This document shows, one piece after another, positions 36,050 to 45,065 of a DNA stretch of 64,000 nt. Source of the stretch: Rhodococcus rhodnii (lineage in GTDB: Bacteria; Actinomycetota; Actinomycetes; Mycobacteriales; Pseudonocardiaceae); assembly GCA_000720375.1 (NCBI GenBank), contig JOAA01000010.1, positions 223,040 to 287,039 of the forward strand, in the 5' to 3' direction. The notes beneath the pieces are model-generated. The model was not told the DNA's origin and made no database searches. It worked only from the letters and a program-made list of their open reading frames with translations. Each line of letters starts with the position of its first letter. Position 1 is the first letter of the stretch. Both the position numbers and the translations under genes were made by a program.

Positions 36050-37845
36050 GCGGAGATCTCCAATGGGTTCCTCGACGCGGGCAGTGCCCCCGCTATCCGG
36101 GTCATCTGCCCGTGCAATTCCTTCAACTGCGCCAACGCCTGCCGCAGCTCCTGGTCCCGGCGCTGCCGGGCCGCCACTTCCACCTGCGCCGACTTCTGCG
36201 CCGCGGCTGCCGCGTCCGCCAGTCCCTGCTGCAGTTGCTCCGCCAGCTCCGCGAAGTGGTCACGCAGCCCCCGCTGGATCCGGCGGGCGGCGTCCTTGCA
36301 GTCCTTGGAGAACCTCAGGAAGAAGTCGTCCACGTGCCGCTGGGCCGCCGTTTTCGCCGCCTGCTGGCGCCTCTTGAGCCGAGCTTCACCGTCTTCCCCG
36401 ATCCCCTTCGCACCCAGCGCCAGACCGGCACCGATCGAGATCGGGTTCAGCAGGGGCAGTCCGGCCAGGCTGGTGATCAGACCGAACATCAGCACACCGC
36501 CGTACGAACCACGCATACCGCTGAAAACCTTCTGGCCCACCGTGAAGGCTTCCAGCTTCGGCCGGTTCGGGTCACCGGGGTCCAGGTCCGCGTCCGCCGG
36601 GATCACGCTGTCCGGCAACAGGTCCGTGCGCTCCGGGAAGCACTCCGCCACCCGGTCGGCCACCCACCACGACCGTTCCACCAGCCAGTTGAAGTTCGTC
36701 TGGGCCGCTTCGGTCAGGTTCTCATTCAGCCATTCCTCGAACTGGTCCCAGGTTTTCGCCGGATCCGCCTCGTCGTAGGCGTTGTCCACTTCCCGCAGGA
36801 TCTTGCGGGTCCGGTCGCGCAGGTCGTACTCGAGGTCGGCGACCAGGTCGGCCATCTCGTCGGCCAGCACGTTCTGCCACTTGGTCGACCGGCGCCGCAG
36901 GTCCGCCATCTTCTTCTGGGCGTCCATGTACTCCGCGACCGCGGGCGAATTGCGGTCGTCCGGCCGCGCGGCGAGTTCCTTGTTGACCTGGCCGACGAGC
37001 TCCGCCAGGACCGTGCCCGTCATCGCGGCGAAGTTCTGGCGCGCCGACGGGTTCGACGCGACCGGCAGCACGTCCGTCCGCAGCCGCTGGATCAAGTCGG
37101 GGAAGCCGGACTCCGCGTTCAGCGCCTCGTCGTCGTTGGCCACCGCGCGCAGCCGCAGCGCCGAGGACACCGGCACCACCGAGGCCTGGAGTCCCGCGTT
37201 GGCAAGGTGTTCCCGGTTGCGCTCGGCCACCTGCCGCCAGCGCGACGTCAGATCGATCTTCGTCAGCGCCACCAGGATCGTCGGGCACAACCGGTGAACC
37301 TGGCGCAGCAACTCGAGTTCCGTCGCGGACAGCTCCTGCGACGCGTCTGAGGCCAGCAGCACCGCGTCGGCTCCGCTGAGCGCCGCGAAGGTGTTCTGCG
37401 CGCGCATCTGGTGCAGATTGCCCACCGCGGGCGTATCGATGATCACGAGCCCGGCCGCGAGGATCTGGCGCGGGATCCGGACTTCGGTCATCACCGGGTC
37501 GCCGCCGCGGTTGGTCGCCTGGTCGACCGGGATCGGCATGCGCTGTGGTTCCGCGCCCTGGCCGTCGTGCAGCAACTGCGCGGCCGCTGGTTTCTCGGCG
37601 TAGCGCACGATTGTCGGGGCGACGGTCGTCACGTCGTCGCCGACCGCGCACACCGAAGCGCTCACCAAGCCGTTCACCAGCTGGCTTTTGCCTTGGTTCG
37701 CCTCGCCGATCACCATCACCCTGATCTGCGGGTCGAGCAGCTGGGCCCGTTTGGCCCGCAGGCGCTCGGCCAGGTCAGGTCTGTGGTGGACGACGGATGC
37801 CCCGATGGTCTGGTCCAGCACCTCGAGCCAGGTCGCCGCAGTCAC
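36046..37845 (-). CDS. iniA: Dynamin-like GTPase, IniA-like
   Basis: 599-residue dynamin-family GTPase. P-loop VIGEANQGKSQLVNGLV (residues 46-62), DTPAVGN (near 138), and TKID as the specificity loop (near 197). A hydrophobic hairpin near residues 445-475 (GGVLMFGLITSLAGLPLL) is the probable membrane paddle, followed by a long coiled coil rich in Gln/Ala/Arg. IniA of mycobacteria is a membrane-fission protein with this layout. It starts 118 bp after the iniB-like stop, with a strong hairpin between, and its end overlaps the iniC-like start by four bases, so the two GTPases are likely co-translated. Confidence 0.85.
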   Translation of the reverse strand: MTAATWLEVLDQTIGASVVHHRPDLAERLRAKRAQLLDPQIRVMVIGEANQGKSQLVNGLVSASVCAVGDDVTTVAPTIVRYAEKPAAAQLLHDGQGAEPQRMPIPVDQATNRGGDPVMTEVRIPRQILAAGLVIIDTPAVGNLHQMRAQNTFAALSGADAVLLASDASQELSATELELLRQVHRLCPTILVALTKIDLTSRWRQVAERNREHLANAGLQASVVPVSSALRLRAVANDDEALNAESGFPDLIQRLRTDVLPVASNPSARQNFAAMTGTVLAELVGQVNKELAARPDDRNSPAVAEYMDAQKKMADLRRRSTKWQNVLADEMADLVADLEYDLRDRTRKILREVDNAYDEADPAKTWDQFEEWLNENLTEAAQTNFNWLVERSWWVADRVAECFPERTDLLPDSVIPADADLDPGDPNRPKLEAFTVGQKVFSGMRGSYGGVLMFGLITSLAGLPLLNPISIGAGLALGAKGIGEDGEARLKRRQQAAKTAAQRHVDDFFLRFSKDCKDAARRIQRGLRDHFAELAEQLQQGLADAAAAAQKSAQVEVAARQRRDQELRQALAQLKELHGQMTRIAGALPASRNPLEISA

Positions 37846-37900
37846 CCGAACAGTGTGCCCTGCTCGACCGATCGGGTGAAGACCATCGGCGGCAAAAGAA

Positions 37901-37945
37901 GCCGGAGGCCGGGTCCGCCCCCCGAGGGAGAACCCGGCCTCCGGC
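37901..37945 (-). terminator. 14-bp perfect hairpin between the iniB-like and iniA-like genes
   Basis: Arms GCCGGAGGCCGGGT (37901-37914) and ACCCGGCCTCCGGC (37932-37945) with a 17-base loop, 18 bases after the iniB-like stop. Inside an operon such a hairpin would act as a partial terminator or mRNA stabiliser, giving more of the first product than of the GTPases. Confidence 0.75.
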
Positions 37946-37962
37946 CGCTTGAGCTGGGCTCT

Positions 37963-39270
37963 TTACAGCAGGCCCAGGTCCGGGACGACGTTGTGGACAA
38001 CGTCGGTGACCGGGTTGTCGTTGATCACATTGCCGAGACCGGTCTGGCCGACCACGTCGCCGACGACGTTGTGGCCACTGGCGTCGCCGCCGACGACCGG
38101 CAGGTTCGACACCACGTCGGAGACGACCGGCACGTTGACCGACGGCAGGTCCACCGGCAGGTTGACCGGCAGCTCGGGCAGCAGGCCGCCGACGTTCGGC
38201 AGGTGGTCGCCGAACGCGGGCAGGTCGTGGACGACGTCGGTCGGAACGGCGCTCTGGACGTCGCTGACCACGCTGGTGACACCGTCGGTGGGCAGGCTGT
38301 CGACCGCGGCGGGCGCGCTGGCCGGCAGCGGCAGGTCGACCGGCAGGTCCACGGGCAGCTCCGGCACCGGCAGGTCGCTGAGCGGCAGCTGCGGCAGGCC
38401 CGGGATGGCAGGCAGCGCGGGCACGGCGCCGAGCAGCGCACCGGTGACCGCGGTCGGGTCGGACAGACCCTTGCCCGCGATGTCGGTGACGTTGCCGGAC
38501 AGGCCGGGCACGATCTCCTGGTTGAGGGCGATGCCGTCAGTCGTGGTCAGGCTGATGTCCTTGTCCAGCGGGCCCTCGATCGAGATGCCGCCGTAGGCCA
38601 GGCCGCCGGCGTCGCCGTCGATCAGGTGCGCACCGGCCTCGACGTTGCCGAACGGCGTGAAGACACCGGCGTTCGCGGACACGCTGTCCAGCCCGGCGTT
38701 GACCTCGCCGCCGACGCCGAAGTCACCCACCGGGGTGCCCTGGCCGGCCTGGTAGCCCAGACGGGCACCCTCAAGGGAGGCGTCGAGGTCGCCAACGGCG
38801 CCGGTCGCGCCCAGCGGGGACTCCGCACCGAGGTGGGCCCAGCCACCGTCGGCACCGGCCTCGCCGTCCAGGGTCACGCCGCTGGTCAGGCTGTCCAGGC
38901 TGGGGACACTCGGCAGGCTGGGCAGGCCGCCGAGCGCGTCGAGGCCGGACACGTCGCCGACGCCGCCGAGGCCGTTGAGCGCGGGCAGGTCACCGACGCC
39001 GGTCGGAACCAGGTCGGTCACCAGCGGAAGGACGTCGTTCACGTCGGCCGGGGTGATGTCGGTCAGGCCGACCTTGTCCAAGCAGCCCTGCGGGTCCAGC
39101 TCGAACGCCTTCATCGCGTCGGCGTTGTTGAGCAGGTTCAGGCAGAAGTCGTGCAGGGTGGTGGGCTCCGCGGAACCACCAGCCGACGCCTCGGCGCCGG
39201 GAGCGGTCACGGTCGCCTCGGCCTCCGGAGCGGGGGCGGGGGTCGGCTGAGGGGCCTCGTCGCGAACCAA
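37963..39270 (-). CDS. iniB: IniB-like protein with IniB N-terminal domain
   Basis: 435-residue, acidic, low-complexity protein. The N-terminal domain (about residues 38-85: TTLHDFCLNLLNNADAMKAF, then LDKVGLTDITPADVNDVLPLV) is the IniB N-terminal domain shared with mycobacteria. The rest is Gly/Val/Leu/Pro/Asp-rich with repeated 'LP-x-LP-V-x-LPVDLP'-like runs, likely disordered or fibrous. Start: TTG at 39270, seven bases after an AGGAGA site; the first ATG falls inside the conserved domain and the long upstream frame lacks a site. It heads the iniB-iniA-iniC-like operon, divergent from the Hsp70-like gene. Confidence 0.75.
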   Translation of the reverse strand: MVRDEAPQPTPAPAPEAEATVTAPGAEASAGGSAEPTTLHDFCLNLLNNADAMKAFELDPQGCLDKVGLTDITPADVNDVLPLVTDLVPTGVGDLPALNGLGGVGDVSGLDALGGLPSLPSVPSLDSLTSGVTLDGEAGADGGWAHLGAESPLGATGAVGDLDASLEGARLGYQAGQGTPVGDFGVGGEVNAGLDSVSANAGVFTPFGNVEAGAHLIDGDAGGLAYGGISIEGPLDKDISLTTTDGIALNQEIVPGLSGNVTDIAGKGLSDPTAVTGALLGAVPALPAIPGLPQLPLSDLPVPELPVDLPVDLPLPASAPAAVDSLPTDGVTSVVSDVQSAVPTDVVHDLPAFGDHLPNVGGLLPELPVNLPVDLPSVNVPVVSDVVSNLPVVGGDASGHNVVGDVVGQTGLGNVINDNPVTDVVHNVVPDLGLL

Positions 39271-39715
39271 GGGAATCTCTCCTAAAGGGGTACAGGGGGC
39301 AACAACCGGGCAGTTCGCCGGTGATCTCGATCCGACGGTGCGGCACCCGGGGCCAGCCAGTACATGGGTACTGCAGGCCTTCGACACCGGTTTTTCGGCG
39401 GTCACCAACGCTGCTCGTTCCACTCACCGAGGCCGACGTCGCTGTCGATCTTGGTCAGTGGGCCAGGCCATGGCTGCCCGGCGATGCCCCAGAAAGTTAT
39501 GACCCGGACCCCACCCCCGGCATCGGGGATCACTCCGAGTCATCACCGCCCACGACTAGGGTTAAGCCAATTCCCCCATTAGGGGCATTAGGGTGTCCCC
39601 CTATGAGTTCCGATCCGATTCACCGCCGCGGATGCGGGGTTGGTATGAAGATGTGACCCATCCGGGGGTAACCCGGACGGGGGCCCGATCGATCTAGTAC
39701 GGAAGGCACTCCTGC
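39271..39715. promoter_or_regulatory. Divergent promoter region of the iniB-like and Hsp70-like genes
   Basis: 445 bp without coding potential. Two symmetrical elements are visible: CCCCATTAGGGG with a related half CATTAGGG just downstream (around 39574-39595), and TCCGGGGGTAACCCGGA (39661-39677), close to the Hsp70-like start. The LuxR-type regulator encoded downstream is the natural candidate to bind here. A GGAAGG ribosome site precedes the ATG at 39716. Confidence 0.5.
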
Positions 39716-41152
39716 ATGCCATACGTCTTGGGGATCGACGTTGGCACCTGCCGCACCGCGGCCGCGCTCTGCCGTCAGAACGGCTCTACCTGGGGCGACG
39801 CCGAGGCTGTGCAGCTCGGCGAGCGCACCGCCACCGCGCCGACGGTGGTGTACTTCGCGGCTGATGGCACGGTGGTCGTCGGCGACGCGGCCGACCGCAA
39901 CGCGGCCAGCGACCCCGCCAACGCCGCGCGCGATTTCGCCAGGCGGATCGGCGACGAAGTCCCCCTGATGGTCGGGCGCGAGGTCTGCACGGCCGAGACG
40001 CTCGCCGCCGTGCTGATCACCTGGGCGGTCAACGAGGCGTCGACCGCGGAGGGCGAACCCCCTAAACACGTGGTGGTCACCCACCCCGCGGACTGGGGAA
40101 ACCACCGCAGGCGCCTGCTGCACCGCGCACTGCGCCAGACCAACCTCGACAACGTCACCCTGCTGCCCGAACCCGTCGCCATCGGCGAGAACCACGCCGC
40201 CGCGGAGGACGTGCAGCCGGGCGACGCGCTGGGCGTCTACGACCTTGGCGCGTCCGGCCTCGCGGTTGCCGTGGTCCGCCGCTCCCAGGTCGGGACGTTC
40301 GACGTGCTCAGCTCCGCGGAGAGCGTCGACTCCAACGGCGGCTACAGCTTCGACGACGTGGTCTTCGAGTACGTGCGCAACCAAGGCGGCGGGATCGACC
40401 CCGCCGACCCGGACGCGTGGCCGAAGCTCGGCAGGCTGCGTCAGGAATGCGTCGCCGCCAAGGAGTTCCTGTCGGCCAGCACCGAGGCCACAGTCCGGGA
40501 AGTGCTGCTGACCAGGGCAGAGTTCGAGGAGATGATCCGCACCTCGGTCCAGGCGGGCATCGAGGAGCTGCTGCGGATCATCCGGCCGGCCACCGACCTG
40601 AAAACGGTCGTGGTCACCGGCGGCAGCGCACGGATTCCGCTGGTCAGCGAGCTCGTCAAGGCCGAAGTGCCCACTCGGACCGTGATCGCACCGGAGCCTG
40701 AACTCGCGTGCGCCCGCGGCGCGGCGATCGTGGCCAGCCGTCTCGCGCCTGCCCCGCAGGCCGCGCCGGCACCCGTGACCTCGTCAGACGAGGCACCCCC
40801 ATCACCGCCACGACCACACATCGAGGTCACGCCGCTGGAGCTGCCCGCGCCGCGCAAGGCGATGCGGGCCTTGACCGGAAAACCTAAGCTCGTCGGCGGA
40901 GTCAGCGCGCTGGTGCTGGCCGCGGGCGTCGGTCTGACGTTCTACATGCGCGGCGAGGATCCCCCGAAACCGCCGGAACCCGGGTCCTCAGCGGTCGCGC
41001 CGGTCAACAACAGCAAGCCGACCCCCTTGTCGAGCCCGGCCGTCACTCCGACCGCCACCCCCAGCCAGCCGCCTTCTTCCACGTCGTCGTCGAAGAAGTC
41101 CAGCGCTACCAAGTCATCCACTGCCACCAAGACAGGCGAGGCCGGCCGTTGA
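39716..41152 (+). CDS. Membrane-anchored Hsp70-like ATPase
   Basis: 478-residue protein with an Hsp70/actin-type ATPase domain (residues 1-345: VLGIDVGTCRTAAALC phosphate-1 loop, GVYDLGASGLAVAVV phosphate-2, VVVTGGSARIPLVSEL adenosine motif) but no substrate-binding domain. In its place are a proline-rich linker, one membrane helix (about 393-412, VGGVSALVLAAGVGLTFYM) and a Ser/Thr/Pro/Lys-rich tail that would be outside the cell. The domain swap suggests a sensor or assembly factor at the membrane. Its stop overlaps the start of the LuxR-type regulator (TTGA), so the two are made together; the iniBAC-like operon is divergent. Confidence 0.85.
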   Translation: MPYVLGIDVGTCRTAAALCRQNGSTWGDAEAVQLGERTATAPTVVYFAADGTVVVGDAADRNAASDPANAARDFARRIGDEVPLMVGREVCTAETLAAVLITWAVNEASTAEGEPPKHVVVTHPADWGNHRRRLLHRALRQTNLDNVTLLPEPVAIGENHAAAEDVQPGDALGVYDLGASGLAVAVVRRSQVGTFDVLSSAESVDSNGGYSFDDVVFEYVRNQGGGIDPADPDAWPKLGRLRQECVAAKEFLSASTEATVREVLLTRAEFEEMIRTSVQAGIEELLRIIRPATDLKTVVVTGGSARIPLVSELVKAEVPTRTVIAPEPELACARGAAIVASRLAPAPQAAPAPVTSSDEAPPSPPRPHIEVTPLELPAPRKAMRALTGKPKLVGGVSALVLAAGVGLTFYMRGEDPPKPPEPGSSAVAPVNNSKPTPLSSPAVTPTATPSQPPSSTSSSKKSSATKSSTATKTGEAGR

Positions 41153-43542
41153 GCCAACGAACAGCGACCCGAGCACGAACCACAACCGTCATGGACGAGG
41201 CGGCGAAGAGAGTGCTGGACGCGACCGAGGCCGACCCCATGGCGCCGGTGGCGCTCGCGGTCATCGCCCCGGGCGGCTATGGCAAAACCACTGTTCTCAA
41301 GGCTTTCCGGCGCGTGTACGAGAACGCCGGCGTCCGCGTGACCGACCGTCCTGGGGATCCTGAGGCGGCCGTGATCATCGACGACGCCCACAAGCGGCCC
41401 GCCGCCCGCTTGCGGGAACTCGCCGAAGCGGACGTGCGGCGGCTGATCATCGCGTTGCGGCCGTGGCCCCGCTCGACCGAGCTGAGCGAGCTCACCCGGA
41501 CGCTCGGGCAGACCGTGATGCTCACGCCGATGGACCGCGCTCAAGTTCGTTCGCATGCGTCCGGCGCATTCGGCGCGGCGCCCGCGGCTGAACTCGTGGA
41601 GTTCCTGTTCAAGCAGACCGGCGGTGTTCCGGCGTACGTGGATCGTCTCGTGTCGGCGATGTCGTCACGGCCCGTGACCGAAGTGCCGGACGCGGCCCTG
41701 GCGGCGTTCCGCTACGACCTGGACCTCCTCGAGCCGGACATCCTGCAGTACGTGCTGGCCGCGCAGGCCGGGGCCGGGCTGCGGACCGACCTGCTGGCGA
41801 GCCTGCTCGGCCGGGATGCCAACGATGTCGTCACCGTCATGGAGGCGGCCCGGGCGACCGGACTGCTCGGGCACGACGGCACCCTGCTGCCGATCTGCCA
41901 CCGGGCGATCCGCGCGGTGATCCCCGCCGAGCGAGCCCTGGCCGTACGGCAACGGCTCGCGGAGTTGTTGCTGGAGCGCGGTGAATCCGTGCTGCCGTTG
42001 GCTCGCTCGCTGCTCGGCAGCGGTGTCGGAGGTGCCGGTGTCGCGGCCGCTTTCAACGCCGCCGCGCGTGAGTCGCTGACCGAGGATCCAGCGTTGTCGG
42101 CGAAGTTGTTCGCCGCGGCCGTGTCCGCCGGACGCCCCGTGGCGCAGTGCGCCGCCGGTTGGGCGCACGCTTCCGCGCTGGCCGGCGACCTCGATTCCGC
42201 GATGCGCCTTGCTGACCAGGCTATTTCCGGTTCGGAGGACAAGGCGAACGGCGCACGAGTCGCGGCGACGGCGCTGGCGCACCGTGGCCAGCTCGGCCGG
42301 AGCGCTGAGCTGTACCAATGGTCCGGTGACACGTCGTTCGCCGCGATCGGCCTGATCGGAACCGGCCAGCTGGTCGACGTCTCCGTACCGGACGGCCTCC
42401 CGACGCTGCTGTCCGGCGCGGCTTCCCTGATGGCGCAAGGAGTTCGTGAGTCGGTCTGCGGTTCTCCGGTCGACGCACTGTCCTCATTGGTCCGCGCGGC
42501 CGGGTTGCTCGAGCCTGCCGGGCGCGGAGTCCTGTTGCCCGACAGTCCCGCCGCGCTTGCCGCGTTGGTCGGATTGCACTGCGGTGAACTGGGCGTTGCC
42601 GAGTCCGTACTCGACCGGGCCGTGCAGTCGAACATGGGCGGGCCGTTGCTGGCCACACGGCATCGGTTGCTGCAGGCGTGGATCTGCATGATCCGTGGCC
42701 AACTGTCCGCTGCCGCCGAGCATCTGGCCGAGACGCGGCCTCGCGAGCCACGGGACTGGCTGTTCGCCGTGGCCCTCGAGGTCGGTCTGGCGCGACGCAG
42801 CAGCGACGTGCAGGCGTTGCGCCGGATCTGGGCGCAGGCCTGCGAAGCCGTTGTGCGGCACCCAGTCGACCTGTTCACGATCCTGCCGCTCGGCGAATTC
42901 GTCGTGGCCGCGGCGAAGTTGAGCGACCAGGCCCGCCTCGGTCCGCATCTGCGGGAGGCGTACGCCCTGACCGCGCAACTCGGTGATCCGGAACTGTGGA
43001 CAACGACGTTGCACTGGGGCGGCCTGCACGCCGCGATCGTCGCCGAACAGCCTTCCGAGGCCGCGGATCACGTCGCCGCGCTTGCCAAGAACCACAGCCG
43101 GTTCGGGCGCGCGTTGGGCGAGGCCGCCCAGTGCTGGCTCGACATCGTGTCAGGCAAGGTGGACCCGGTCCGCGCCGAAGCCGCCGCCCGTGGCCTGCAC
43201 GACATGGGCCTGGTGTGGGACGGCTCGCGGCTGGCCGGTCAGGCCGCGATCCGGACGTCCGACCGCAAGGCAATGGTGACCTTGCTGGACTGCGCGCGTG
43301 AACTGCAGGGCAAGCAAGCCGTGGCCGACCCGGCCCCGGCCACCGCGAGCCCGTTGAGCGAACGTGAGCAGGAAGTCGCCGCGCTGGTGCTGCAGGGGAT
43401 GACGTACAAGCAGGTCGGCGACCAGCTGTTCATCTCGGCCAAGACGGTGGAACACCACATGGCCCGGATGCGGCAGCGCCTCGGCGCCAGCAGCCGAAGC
43501 GAACTGCTGACCCAGCTGCGCGCGCTGACGTCCCGGAACTAG
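41149..43542 (+). CDS. Large ATP-binding LuxR-family regulator (LAL/IniR-like)
   Basis: 797-residue regulator: an N-terminal ATPase with Walker A IAPGGYGKTTVLKA (residues 39-52) and Walker B AAVIIDDAHKR (73-83), a long helical repeat/TPR-like middle, and a C-terminal LuxR HTH (about 732-790: PLSEREQEVAALVLQGMTYK then GDQLFISAKTVEHHMARMR). This is the size and layout of MalT/LAL regulators and of the Rv0339c (IniR) protein next to iniBAC in M. tuberculosis. Start: TTG at 41149 overlapping the Hsp70-like stop; an ATG at 41191 is possible but has no ribosome site. It probably activates the divergent iniBAC-like operon. Confidence 0.83.
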   Translation: MSQRTATRARTTTVMDEAAKRVLDATEADPMAPVALAVIAPGGYGKTTVLKAFRRVYENAGVRVTDRPGDPEAAVIIDDAHKRPAARLRELAEADVRRLIIALRPWPRSTELSELTRTLGQTVMLTPMDRAQVRSHASGAFGAAPAAELVEFLFKQTGGVPAYVDRLVSAMSSRPVTEVPDAALAAFRYDLDLLEPDILQYVLAAQAGAGLRTDLLASLLGRDANDVVTVMEAARATGLLGHDGTLLPICHRAIRAVIPAERALAVRQRLAELLLERGESVLPLARSLLGSGVGGAGVAAAFNAAARESLTEDPALSAKLFAAAVSAGRPVAQCAAGWAHASALAGDLDSAMRLADQAISGSEDKANGARVAATALAHRGQLGRSAELYQWSGDTSFAAIGLIGTGQLVDVSVPDGLPTLLSGAASLMAQGVRESVCGSPVDALSSLVRAAGLLEPAGRGVLLPDSPAALAALVGLHCGELGVAESVLDRAVQSNMGGPLLATRHRLLQAWICMIRGQLSAAAEHLAETRPREPRDWLFAVALEVGLARRSSDVQALRRIWAQACEAVVRHPVDLFTILPLGEFVVAAAKLSDQARLGPHLREAYALTAQLGDPELWTTTLHWGGLHAAIVAEQPSEAADHVAALAKNHSRFGRALGEAAQCWLDIVSGKVDPVRAEAAARGLHDMGLVWDGSRLAGQAAIRTSDRKAMVTLLDCARELQGKQAVADPAPATASPLSEREQEVAALVLQGMTYKQVGDQLFISAKTVEHHMARMRQRLGASSRSELLTQLRALTSRN

Positions 43543-43625
43543 TGTTTCGGGCATCTGGCGGCCGGGTCGTAACCCGACTGCTGCCAGCGGCGGGCGCACT
43601 CCTGGCAGTTCTCTGACGACGTCAC
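43539..43625 (-). CDS. Possible 28-residue Cys-containing peptide
   Basis: A minus-strand frame, GTG at 43625, reads MTSSENCQECARRWQQSGYD followed by PAARCPKH and stops at 43539, overlapping the regulator's stop by four bases. It has a C-x2-C pair and a third Cys-Pro, like a small zinc ribbon. The frame stays open upstream to an ATG at 43700 (53 residues). The ribosome site is poor, so this is a proposal only. Confidence 0.35.
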   Translation of the reverse strand: MTSSENCQECARRWQQSGYDPAARCPKH

Positions 43626-43771
43626 CAATGACCTGGGCGGAACATGCCTCGTCCGGACGGTCAGCTGGACCAAGCGCAAGATCGCTTTCACCGAAAGCAT
43701 TCAGCACGATAACAGCAACCCTACGGGCGGCCGTTGACAGCCGGTGTCGCCGTCTGGTGACGTCCCATGAC

Positions 43772-45007
43772 ATGGGTATATCCGGAAAACTGGCCGCACT
43801 GACCGCGGCCGGACTGCTGTTGTCGGGCTTACCTGCACTTGCCGCCGGGGATTTGCCGCGCACGGGCTTCGAGCTGTCCAACGGCGCCCGGTGGACCACG
43901 ATGGCCGAGGAACACCGGCTGCTGGCGCAGCTTGGCCGCAAGGTGAACGTCAGCAAGATCGGCACGACCGTGCAGGGCCGTCCGATCCACCTGGTGCGGG
44001 CCGGCCGAGGCGGGCCGACGACGGTGTTGTTCTTGTGCTCGCAGCACGGCGACGAACCCGCCGGGCGGGAGGCGTGCCTGATCAAGATCCGGGACCTGGC
44101 CTACGGCAAGGACTCCGTGCCGCCGGGAACCACGCTTTTGTTCGTACCCAACGCGAACCCCGACGGGCGTGAAGCCGATACCCGCGGCAACGCCAACGGC
44201 GTCGACATCAACCGAGACCACATCGCCCTGGAAACCCCCGAGGGCCGGACGTTCGCGCGGGTGATCCGGGACCACAAGCCGGACATCGTGCACGACCTGC
44301 ACGAGTTCGGTCCGCGGCCGTTGGTGTACGACAAGGACGTGCTGTGGCTGTGGCCGCGGAACCTGAACGTGCACAAGAAGGTGCATGACGAGTCCGAGGT
44401 GCTGTCCCGGTCGTACATTCGCCCGGCCGTGGAGTCGCGCGGGTTGACGAGTGGTGTGTACGGATTCTTGATCGACCCCGTGACCGGTGAGCCGACCGAG
44501 CAGATCGCCGGTGACGGGCAGGAGCGGATCCTGCGCAACACCACGGGTTTGAAGCATGCGCTGGGCTTGCTCGTGGAGACGAACGTGGATCCCAACCCCG
44601 GTGAGGACGTGCCCGCAGCCGCCCGGCGCCGCGTCGTTTCCCAGCAGTACGCGGTTGACGGGACTCTGAAGCTGGTCGTCGAGCGCCGCGTTCAACTGGA
44701 GACCGCGACCACGGTGAGCCGGTTGACCGCGCCTTTCCAGCGTGGTCCGATCTTCTTCGGTGGCGCGGACAATGAGGCTCCGCCTGCCGGTGAGGTTGAG
44801 CCGAACCCGCCTTGCGGGTATCGGTTGACTTCCGCTCAGTACACGCAGGTGGCGGAGAAGTTGGCTTTGCACGGCGTGGATTCTCGGCGTGACGGGGACG
44901 GCAGGCTCGTGCCTTTGGCCCAGCAGGCCCGGCCGCTGATCCCGCTGCTGCTCGATGCTCGCGCGGACTTCGAGTTGGTCGCGGGCACGCCAGTCGCCCG
45001 CTGCTGA
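43772..45007 (+). CDS. Secreted M14-family carboxypeptidase-like protein
   Basis: 411-residue exported peptidase. The ATG at 43772 gives the signal peptide MGISGKLAALTAAGLLLSGL..; the zinc pair is in LCSQHGDEPAGREA (His-x-x-Glu), the substrate-binding region is FVPNANPDGREADTRGNANG with VDINRDH, and the third zinc ligand may be in VHDLHEFG. It is shorter than the M14 protein at 13558-16104 and from a different subfamily. The upstream frame of 48 residues is not signal-like and is left out. Likely role: trimming of peptides or peptide-bearing polymers outside the cell. It stands alone after the regulator gene. Confidence 0.8.
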   Translation: MGISGKLAALTAAGLLLSGLPALAAGDLPRTGFELSNGARWTTMAEEHRLLAQLGRKVNVSKIGTTVQGRPIHLVRAGRGGPTTVLFLCSQHGDEPAGREACLIKIRDLAYGKDSVPPGTTLLFVPNANPDGREADTRGNANGVDINRDHIALETPEGRTFARVIRDHKPDIVHDLHEFGPRPLVYDKDVLWLWPRNLNVHKKVHDESEVLSRSYIRPAVESRGLTSGVYGFLIDPVTGEPTEQIAGDGQERILRNTTGLKHALGLLVETNVDPNPGEDVPAAARRRVVSQQYAVDGTLKLVVERRVQLETATTVSRLTAPFQRGPIFFGGADNEAPPAGEVEPNPPCGYRLTSAQYTQVAEKLALHGVDSRRDGDGRLVPLAQQARPLIPLLLDARADFELVAGTPVARC

Positions 45008-45014
45008 TGGTTCG

Positions 45015-45065
45015 CCTCCAATGTGGCGTTGGGGGCATGCCACGCCACCAATGCCACGTTGGAGG
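45015..45065 (+). terminator. 18-bp near-perfect hairpin after the M14 gene
   Basis: Arms CCTCCAATGTGGCGTTGG (45015-45032) and CCAATGCCACGTTGGAGG (45048-45065) pair fully if two G-U pairs are allowed; GGCATGCC sits in the loop. It begins seven bases after the stop at 45007. Confidence 0.75.
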
